Positions 59,105-64,000 of a stretch of 64,000 nt of DNA are shown here, in pieces. How positions within the stretch are numbered: the first letter of the stretch is position 1; every line of letters begins with the position of its first letter. The position numbers and the translations under genes were made by a program. The notes below the pieces were generated by a model that was not told the DNA's origin, ran no database searches, and saw nothing but the letters and a program-made list of their open reading frames with translations. This DNA comes from Streptomyces sp. CMB-StM0423 (GTDB lineage Bacteria > Actinomycetota > Actinomycetes > Streptomycetales > Streptomycetaceae): NCBI RefSeq assembly GCF_002847285.1, contig NZ_CP025407.1, positions 62,001 to 126,000 on the forward strand. The letters run 5' to 3'.

Positions 59105-59761
59105 TCACGGGCCCGCCGGACTCCGGGGAACGGCCGCCTCGGCGGCCGCCTGAGCGATGTCCGCCCGGGCGTGACCCATCAGATCGGCTACGGGTCCCGT
59201 GAGCGACCGGCGCAGCCAGTCGGCGATGGCGAGAGCCAGCTCCGCGGCCCGCTCCACCTCCCCGTCCGTGAGGGACGCCTCGACCCGGTAACCGAGGTCG
59301 GACAGGGTCTCCGAGTCGGTCTGCGGCACGAGGACGTCGCGCAGGCCGGCCGGATACGGCTCCTGGCCGCGGGCCTCCCGCAGGGCTTCGACCACCTCCG
59401 GTGCGTCGCCGTACCGGTCCAGGAGGCCGCGGAAGACGTAGATCCGCGCCGTGAGCCGGGGGCGGCCGGGGAATTCGTCGAGCCACTGCATCAGCCCGGC
59501 CTCGCCGCCGAGGTGTGCGATGACGTCCTGGAGCGCGGCCTTCAGTTTGTTGGGCAGATCCCAGCCGTGCGGCAGCAGCCCGGCCACTTCGAGGGCGAGT
59601 GCGGCCTCGTCCCGCGGGCCGAGGGTGCCCGCGCGGAATCCGCGTACCTTCGCGGGGTCGAGCACGAGCTCTTCCGGGCGGGTCCGGCTGGTGGCGGACT
59701 GCCGGCCGTGGTGGCGGGGGGCGAGCCGGCCGCCTGCCCTGTGGAGCAGCTTCTCGTACAC
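59105..59761 (-). CDS. Conserved hypothetical protein
   Basis: A 218-residue cytoplasmic alpha-helical protein of unknown function. No signal, membrane span or known motif is seen. Conserved-looking segments are PRDEAALALEVAGLLPHGWD, LTARIYVFRGLLDRYGDAPE, LSDLGYRVEASLTDGEVERA and IADWLRRSLTGPVADLMGHA. The GTG start follows CGAGGAGATGTC, a good Shine-Dalgarno. It stands alone on the minus strand between the MMPL chimera and a small secreted protein. Confidence 0.6.
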   Translation of the reverse strand: MYEKLLHRAGGRLAPRHHGRQSATSRTRPEELVLDPAKVRGFRAGTLGPRDEAALALEVAGLLPHGWDLPNKLKAALQDVIAHLGGEAGLMQWLDEFPGRPRLTARIYVFRGLLDRYGDAPEVVEALREARGQEPYPAGLRDVLVPQTDSETLSDLGYRVEASLTDGEVERAAELALAIADWLRRSLTGPVADLMGHARADIAQAAAEAAVPRSPAGP

Positions 59762-59915
59762 GACATCTCCTCGCTGCCGGTGGCCGCGGGTACGGGTACC
59801 AGGACGGATGCTCCTTTCCATCATGGGTGCGCACCAGGTGATCGGCGACTCGGTCTCCCGGCGGCGCGCGGCCCCCGGCGCCGGGTGGGCGCCGGAGGCC
59901 GCTCGGTGGAAGGGA

Positions 59916-60206
59916 CTACCCGGCGGGGTGCCAGTCGCCGCTGTCGTCGTCGATGTCGTCCTCCGTCAGCGCGACGACCGAGATCGAGCCGTCGTCGAGC
60001 ATCCGCAGGGCCAGGCCGTACGGCATCTCGTCGCCGCCCTTGCCCTCGTCGGCGGTTGCGGTCGCCGCGTACGCGGCGGCCCCGGCGGCCTTCCCGTCGC
60101 CGCTGCCGGCGGGCGCGGCCGAGGCCGCGGGGGCGGCGGCCAGCGCGGTGAAGCCGAGCAGCGCCGCCGACGACAGCGCGCCGGCGAGAGCACCAGTCCT
60201 ACGCAT
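59916..60206 (-). CDS. Small secreted acidic protein
   Basis: A 96-residue exported protein. A signal peptide of about 30 residues (LAGALSSAALLGFTALAAAP, cleavage near ASA-AP) is followed by an Ala/Gly-rich stretch and an acidic C-terminal domain (YGLALRMLDDGSISVVALTE, DDIDDDSGDWHPAG). No Cys and no known domain. ATG with AGGAGG upstream. Divergent from the SPOUT methyltransferase gene across ~245 bases with no other feature noted. Confidence 0.65.
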   Translation of the reverse strand: MRRTGALAGALSSAALLGFTALAAAPAASAAPAGSGDGKAAGAAAYAATATADEGKGGDEMPYGLALRMLDDGSISVVALTEDDIDDDSGDWHPAG

Positions 60207-60452
60207 GAATCCTCCTGGATCCGGAGAGCGGCCCTGTGCCGCCCTGGCTGAATCAAGAAGAACAAGGGGCCGCGTTCAGCCGGATAAGCGTTCCGGCCGG
60301 AAAATCGGATGCCCGCTCATTTCTCTGCAATCCCGCCGTGCAGCGGTAGTCGGAGGGAGGGAATTCGGCGGGGTGCCGGCTGCGTGAGGCCGTTTGGGCG
60401 CCTCCCGCCCGCTTCGATACCCTCACCCGGACCGCGACCACGGAAGAGCACC

Positions 60453-61259
60453 ATGACCGACACCATCACCAGCGCCGCCAACCCGCTCGCGAAGCGGGTG
60501 AAGCTGCTCGCCGATCGCAAGCACCGGCGGCGTCAGGGGGCGTTCGTCGTCGAGGGGCTGCAGCCGGTGTGGTCCGCCGTCGAGGCGGGGTGGGAGGTCG
60601 AGACGCTTCTCGTCGCGCCCGGGTTGCTCACGCACCAGGCGGCGGTGCGCATGGTCGAGGAGCAGGAGCAGGCGGGCGTGGCCGTGGCGCGGCTGGGGGC
60701 GGACCTGTTCCAGCGGCTCGTCGACCGCGACGGGCCCAGCGGCATCGCCGCCGTCCTGCGCAGCCGGGACGGTGGGCTGGACAGCCTGGACGCCCGGCCC
60801 GGATCGGTCTTCGTCGCCCTGGACCGCATCGCCAACCCGGGCAACCTCGGCACGATCATCCGCACCGTGGACGCGGTGGGCGGGGCCGGGGTGATCCTGA
60901 TCGGGGACACGGTGGACCCGTACGCCCCGGCGGCGGTCAAGGCCAGCATGGGGTCGCTGTTCGCCGTCGACGTGGTGCACACCCCCGACGCCTCGGAGTT
61001 CTTCACCTGGGCCGCGGAGCGGGGGGTCGCGGTGGTGGCCACGTCGGGTTCCGCGGACGAGGATCACTGGAGTGCCGCGTACGATCCGCCGCTCGCGTTC
61101 CTGCTCGGCAGCGAGCGGGAGGGGCTGCCGGAGGACCTGCTGGCGCGGGCGTCCCGGCGGGTGCGCATCCCCATGGGGGGCACGGTCGACTCGCTGAACA
61201 TCGGGGTGGCCGCGTCGATCATGCTGTACGAGGCCCGCAGACACGCCGAGAACAGGTGA
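60453..61259 (+). CDS. SPOUT-family (TrmH/SpoU) RNA 2'-O-methyltransferase
   Basis: A 268-residue rRNA or tRNA methyltransferase using S-adenosylmethionine. The N-terminal substrate-binding domain (NPLAKRVKLLADRKHRRRQG, AFVVEGLQPVWSAVEAGWEV) precedes the trefoil-knot SPOUT domain: motif 1 DRIANPGNLGTIIRTVDAVG, motif 2 LAFLLGSEREGLPEDLLARA and motif 3 IPMGGTVDSLNIGVAASIML. All catalytic elements are present. ATG with GGAAGAG. It is a stand-alone gene. The target nucleotide is not predictable from this sequence. Confidence 0.93.
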   Translation: MTDTITSAANPLAKRVKLLADRKHRRRQGAFVVEGLQPVWSAVEAGWEVETLLVAPGLLTHQAAVRMVEEQEQAGVAVARLGADLFQRLVDRDGPSGIAAVLRSRDGGLDSLDARPGSVFVALDRIANPGNLGTIIRTVDAVGGAGVILIGDTVDPYAPAAVKASMGSLFAVDVVHTPDASEFFTWAAERGVAVVATSGSADEDHWSAAYDPPLAFLLGSEREGLPEDLLARASRRVRIPMGGTVDSLNIGVAASIMLYEARRHAENR

Positions 61260-61342
61260 GCGGCCCCCGGCCGGTGCGGCACAGGCCGGGGCACCGCTCC
61301 CGACGCCGAGGAGCCGTCCTCCGCACGGGTGCCCGACCCGGG

Positions 61343-61903
61343 TCAGTCCGCGACGTCCCCTGCCGACGTCGGGCCGAGTTGCGTGGCGTCCGCGTATTCC
61401 GGCATCTTCATGGGCTGGTCGAAGAGGAAGAACGACTGGTTCGTCCCGACCGTGAACTCCACGTACGCGCCCGTCGTCGCGTCGAAGCCGAAGTAGGCGT
61501 TGCACGCCGAGCCCGAGTCGTACGTGCCGTCCATGCCCGGCTGCGCCACCACGACCTTGCCGTTCGACGAGGAGTCCACCGCCTCGGTCGGCGTGAGCTT
61601 CTTGCAGCGGGGCACGGGCAGGCCCTTCATGACGAAGTACCCGTACTCGCCCTTGCCGTTCTGGATGTAGACGTACGACAGCTTGCCGCGCTTGCCCCAG
61701 GTCTTCACCCACTCGTTGATGGCCTCGCGGGTCGGCGAGTAGGTCATCTTCCCCGCCGGCTGGTTCGCCACCAGGGCGTCGTAGTTGCTCTGCTTGGCGG
61801 CGTTCTCCTTGCCCTGGCTGGAGTCGTCCTCGCAGGCGGCGAGGCCGAGGACCGCGATGAGCGCCAGCACGGACGTCATGGCGATACGGGCGATCGTCTT
61901 CAT
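61343..61903 (-). CDS. Lipoprotein of unknown function
   Basis: A 186-residue lipoprotein. The lipobox VLGLAAC places the lipidated Cys at residue 24, followed by an acidic Ser-rich spacer. The mature domain (~40-186) contains YVYIQNGKGEYGYFVMKGLP, KVVVAQPGMDGTYDSGSACN and AYVEFTVGTNQSFFLFDQPM. One Cys pair could form a disulfide. It looks like a phage-receptor-, nutrient- or stress-type surface lipoprotein, but the family is not recognised. Downstream lies the convergent methyltransferase gene. Confidence 0.75.
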   Translation of the reverse strand: MKTIARIAMTSVLALIAVLGLAACEDDSSQGKENAAKQSNYDALVANQPAGKMTYSPTREAINEWVKTWGKRGKLSYVYIQNGKGEYGYFVMKGLPVPRCKKLTPTEAVDSSSNGKVVVAQPGMDGTYDSGSACNAYFGFDATTGAYVEFTVGTNQSFFLFDQPMKMPEYADATQLGPTSAGDVAD

Positions 61904-62174
61904 GGTGCCGTCCCCTTCCTGGATGCCGACGTCGTCGGCGCAGGCCGCGGTGCCGGCGGCGTCCGGGCGAGCGGAAGGCAGTGGTCGCGGAGAGTGGTGC
62001 GGGATGCCGGCGGATCGGTTGCGTACGGGCGCCGCCAGGCGGCCTGCCGACTCCTACTCTGCGGCCCTGCGTCCGGGAGGGGTCCCGCGGGCGGGCGGCT
62101 ACGCCACGGGGAGTAGCGGCGGAGCCGTCCGGCGGGGGACGCGGGCGGGCGCGGCCCGGCCGGTGCTGGGGGGC

Positions 62175-62407
62175 ATGGTGTTACGTGCCCGAGTCACCGC
62201 GCTCTGCCTGGCCGCCGTCTCCGTGCTGTCCCCGCTGGCGTGCCGGCCACCGCCGCAGCTCCCGATCCGACTCTGGTACGGACGGACGGAGGGCTGCTGC
62301 GCGGCGTGCGCGACGGCGGGGACAGCACGGAGACGGGGCGTACCGTACGCGGCCGGCCCACGCCGTTCGCGGCGAACCACCGGTGCGGCTTCTGGAACGG
62401 CCGGTGA
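62175..62407 (+). pseudogene. Type-B carboxylesterase with internal deletion
   Basis: A signal-peptide-like start (ARVTALCLAAVSVLSPLA) runs, after a one-base shift, into APDPTLVRTDGGLLRGVRDG and a degenerate TFRGIPYA-like box (RTVRGRPT). The frame then jumps directly to TPFAANHRCGFWNGR and a stop, a typical carboxylesterase C-terminus. Full-length enzymes have about 500 residues; here about 400, including the Ser-His-Glu region, are missing. The 270 bases before it (61904-62174) show no gene. Confidence 0.55.
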
Positions 62408-62424
62408 CCTCCGCGTCCCGCGTG

Positions 62425-62670
62425 CTACGCCGATGCGGGGCCGGGCGCCGGCGTGGAGATCGCCGTCACGCTGCGTACGACGGCGAAGAACCGCGGCTCG
62501 TTCCCGGCAAGACCGGCCGCCGCCAGCGCCCGGTCGGCGTCGGCCAGCGGCCCCGCCAGCACCGCCGCGGCCAGCCCCGGCGCGCCGGGCTCGGCCAGCG
62601 CCGCCTGCGCGCTGCGCACCAGCCGGCGGTACGCCTGGGCCGCGGTCACCTCGGCGGTGTCGTCCGCCAT
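62425..62670 (-). CDS. Small helical hypothetical protein
   Basis: An 81-residue Ala-rich protein (AAQAYRRLVRSAQAALAEPG, NEPRFFAVVRSVTAIST) without signal or membrane span. ATG with GGAGGCG upstream. Length and style match small conserved Streptomyces proteins, but no family is recognised. Same strand as the YqeY-like gene that follows upstream. Confidence 0.55.
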   Translation of the reverse strand: MADDTAEVTAAQAYRRLVRSAQAALAEPGAPGLAAAVLAGPLADADRALAAAGLAGNEPRFFAVVRSVTAISTPAPGPASA

Positions 62671-62795
62671 CGTCGCCTCCGTTCGTCGGACGTGTCGTAC
62701 GCCCTCATTCTGCCGAGGGGCACTGACAACGGCCCGTGCCGAACTCCCCTGCCGCCGGGGCCGGTTGGCCCTGGGCCAGGGAGGAGGCGGGCTGC

Positions 62796-63206
62796 CTACG
62801 GGGTGAGGTACGCGGCGAGCGCGTCGGCTTCGCGGCGCAGGCGGTCCGCGGAGTCGGCGCGGCCGGCCGTCTCGTAGACCCCGGCCTCGGTGCGGCGCTC
62901 GGTGATCTGCGCCCGCAGCAGGGCGCGTACGTCGTCGGCGGAGAGCACCCGGCGGGCCGCCTCCGCCGAGCCGACGCCGGACCGGGCGCCGGCGACGTGC
63001 TCGCTCCCCTGGTCCGCCGGGGCCGCGGGGGCCTCGACGGCTTCGGCGTTGTCGAGGGCGGCGAGGGCGGTGCGCAGCGCGGAGACGACTTCGCGGTCGC
63101 GTGCCTTCATCGCGGCGCGGAGGTCCGCGCGCATGAGGGACCGCAGTGCCTGCGCGTCCTCGGTCGTCCCCTGGTCGGTGGGCGGGCCCGCCGCTGCCGC
63201 TGTCAT
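62796..63206 (-). CDS. GatB/YqeY-like protein
   Basis: A 136-residue cytoplasmic helical protein of the YqeY family, which resembles the tRNA-binding tail of GatB. The pattern LRADLRAAMKARDREVVSAL and VLSADDVRALLRAQITERRT followed by ETAGRADSADRLRREADALA is typical. The middle carries an Ala/Pro-rich segment. Function in Streptomyces is uncertain; tRNA amidotransferase-related binding is assumed for the family. Confidence 0.8.
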   Translation of the reverse strand: MTAAAAGPPTDQGTTEDAQALRSLMRADLRAAMKARDREVVSALRTALAALDNAEAVEAPAAPADQGSEHVAGARSGVGSAEAARRVLSADDVRALLRAQITERRTEAGVYETAGRADSADRLRREADALAAYLTP

Positions 63207-63278
63207 GTGCCCAACGTACCGGTCCCGCCCCGCGCGGCGGTCCCCGGGCGGCGGCGACCTCGACCGGCCCGCACGGGG

Positions 63279-63371
63279 TCAGCGCTGGTGCACGGGCCGT
63301 ACGACGATCTCGTTGACATCCACCTCCGGCGGCTGGGACAGGGCGTACGAGACCGCGGCGGCGATGGCGCC
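63279..63371 (-). pseudogene. Short-chain dehydrogenase C-terminal scrap
   Basis: The last ~31 codons of a classical SDR (AIAAAVSYALSQPPEVDVNE, IVVRPVHQR). The normal gene is about 240 residues. The upstream junction abuts a plus-strand MmyB scrap, so the N-terminal part was deleted. Confidence 0.65.
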
Positions 63372-63460
63372 TGGTCGTCTACCACGCGGAGCCCGGCTCG
63401 CCCGGCGCCGAGGCACTCGCGCTCCTCGGCTCGCTCGCCGCCACCCCGGGGCCCGGCTGA
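63371..63460 (+). pseudogene. XRE-MmyB regulator C-terminal scrap
   Basis: About 29 codons (LVVYHAEPGSPGAEALALLG, then SLAATPGPG and a stop) matching the C-terminus of MmyB-type ligand domains found on XRE regulators. It starts exactly where the divergent SDR scrap ends, indicating one deletion. Confidence 0.55.
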
Positions 63461-63482
63461 CCGTCCGGCACCGGGCGCGGGC

Positions 63483-64000
63483 TCAGCCGGGCAGGCGCAG
63501 CCGGTAGTCGTGGGTGCGGCGGTACGGGCGGAAGCCGAGCTGCTCGCCGAGGGCGAGGACCGCCGCGTCGCCGTCCGCGGCGGCGGTCTCCACCTCGCCG
63601 ATCTGCGGGTGCTCGGCGTGCAGCCGGCGCAGCATCTCGGCGGTGACCCAGCGGCCCAGGCCGCGGCGGCGGTGGGCCGGAACCACGGCCAGGTGGGAAT
63701 GCTGGGCGCGCGGGGCGGGGGCGGGCGGGATGAGCACTTCGGTGTAGCCCGCGACGGCACCGGTGCCGGTATGCAGCGCGGCCACCGTCAGCAGCCGGCC
63801 GCTGCCGGGCTCCGGCGCGCCTGAGGCGGTGCCGAAGGCGAAGCCGGGGACGGCCGCGGCGAGCCCTTCGGGGTCGTCGCCCGCGGCCGGTGCGGGTCCG
63901 GTACGGGGCGGGGCGGGCGGCCCCGGCGCCGGGATGGCGGGGGCGTACCAGGTGGTGAGGCGGTAGCCCGGGTGGTCGGCGTAGACCAGTTCGGCCAGCC
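63483..64000 (-). CDS. GNAT-family acetyltransferase, incomplete at window end
   Basis: The C-terminal ~171 residues of a two-domain GNAT protein whose start lies beyond the window. The acetyl-CoA motif LAVVPAHRRRGLGRWVTAEM is complete, followed by LGEQLGFRPYRRTHDYRLRL at the C-terminus. The N-terminal half begins LAELVYADHPGYRLTTWYAP and includes a Pro/Ala-rich linker. GNAT proteins of this tandem type have about 380-400 residues. The substrate is unknown. Confidence 0.75.
   Translation of the reverse strand, partial: LAELVYADHPGYRLTTWYAPAIPAPGPPAPPRTGPAPAAGDDPEGLAAAVPGFAFGTASGAPEPGSGRLLTVAALHTGTGAVAGYTEVLIPPAPAPRAQHSHLAVVPAHRRRGLGRWVTAEMLRRLHAEHPQIGEVETAAADGDAAVLALGEQLGFRPYRRTHDYRLRLPG

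Overview
The window is high-GC actinobacterial DNA and almost certainly comes from a Streptomyces or close relative. The evidence is GTG/TTG starts, dense ATGA/GTGA overlaps, many secreted proteins with Sec, Tat or lipoprotein signals, a stressosome-type Rsb operon, and a tap-tpg pair, which encodes the telomere-replication proteins of linear Streptomyces replicons. No rRNA, tRNA or CRISPR array was seen. The tap-tpg pair and the large number of gene fragments fit a chromosome arm, where turnover is high.

Layout. 0-4.4 kb: the 3' end of a sulfotransferase-like gene, a decayed stretch with an IS5-type transposase scrap, a secreted zinc carboxypeptidase, an AraC scrap and a conserved hypothetical gene. 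4.5-16.2 kb: a stress and dormancy island. It holds a DoxX-like membrane protein, a universal stress protein, a stand-alone cyclic-nucleotide-binding protein, an unusual triple-HTH regulator, a GAF kinase lacking its ATPase domain, a NarL/DevR-type response regulator, a PAS kinase and a tightly overlapped rsbR-rsbS-rsbT-(ATPase/phosphatase) operon. Three related GACC-TTCGG-CCC-like sites suggest a shared DevR/OsdR-type control. 16.6-26.9 kb: secreted enzymes (M23 peptidase, NucA/NucB-type nuclease, GH43) among debris. The debris includes three tiny GTGA-coupled ORFs, truncated XRE and ABC genes, a prophage tape-measure gene tail still carrying the C-terminal half of an intein, and a headless PL8 lyase.

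27-31.4 kb: an ECF/SigE-type sigma factor with a coupled membrane partner, a divergent Pro/Glu-repeat surface protein, and two coupled sulfatase genes, one of which has Asp in place of the catalytic Cys. 32.4-49.7 kb: a polysaccharide-utilisation locus. A LacI regulator leads a nine-gene operon (FAD oxidoreductase, family-5 binding lipoprotein, two permeases, two ATPases, GH3, GH5). Divergent from it are an acetylxylan-esterase-like hydrolase and a large secreted glycosidase-like protein, and a convergent SGNH hydrolase closes the locus. Two matching operators lie in the divergent promoter. The probable logic is extracellular cleavage, import of oligosaccharides, intracellular hydrolysis by GH3, and derepression by the sugar.

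49.7-55.9 kb: a TetR gene, a glutaminase-STAS fusion, two oxidoreductases, an Fe-S protein with a GNAT gene, an isochorismatase-like hydrolase and a divergent MarR gene. GTTGA-N4-TCA sites suggest that MarR controls the last units. 55.9-64 kb: tpg and tap, an MMPL chimera, small secreted or lipoproteins, an SPOUT RNA methyltransferase, a YqeY-like protein, several deletion scars (carboxylesterase, SDR/MmyB), and a GNAT gene running off the window end. All functional calls rest on motif recognition by eye; no database search was run.
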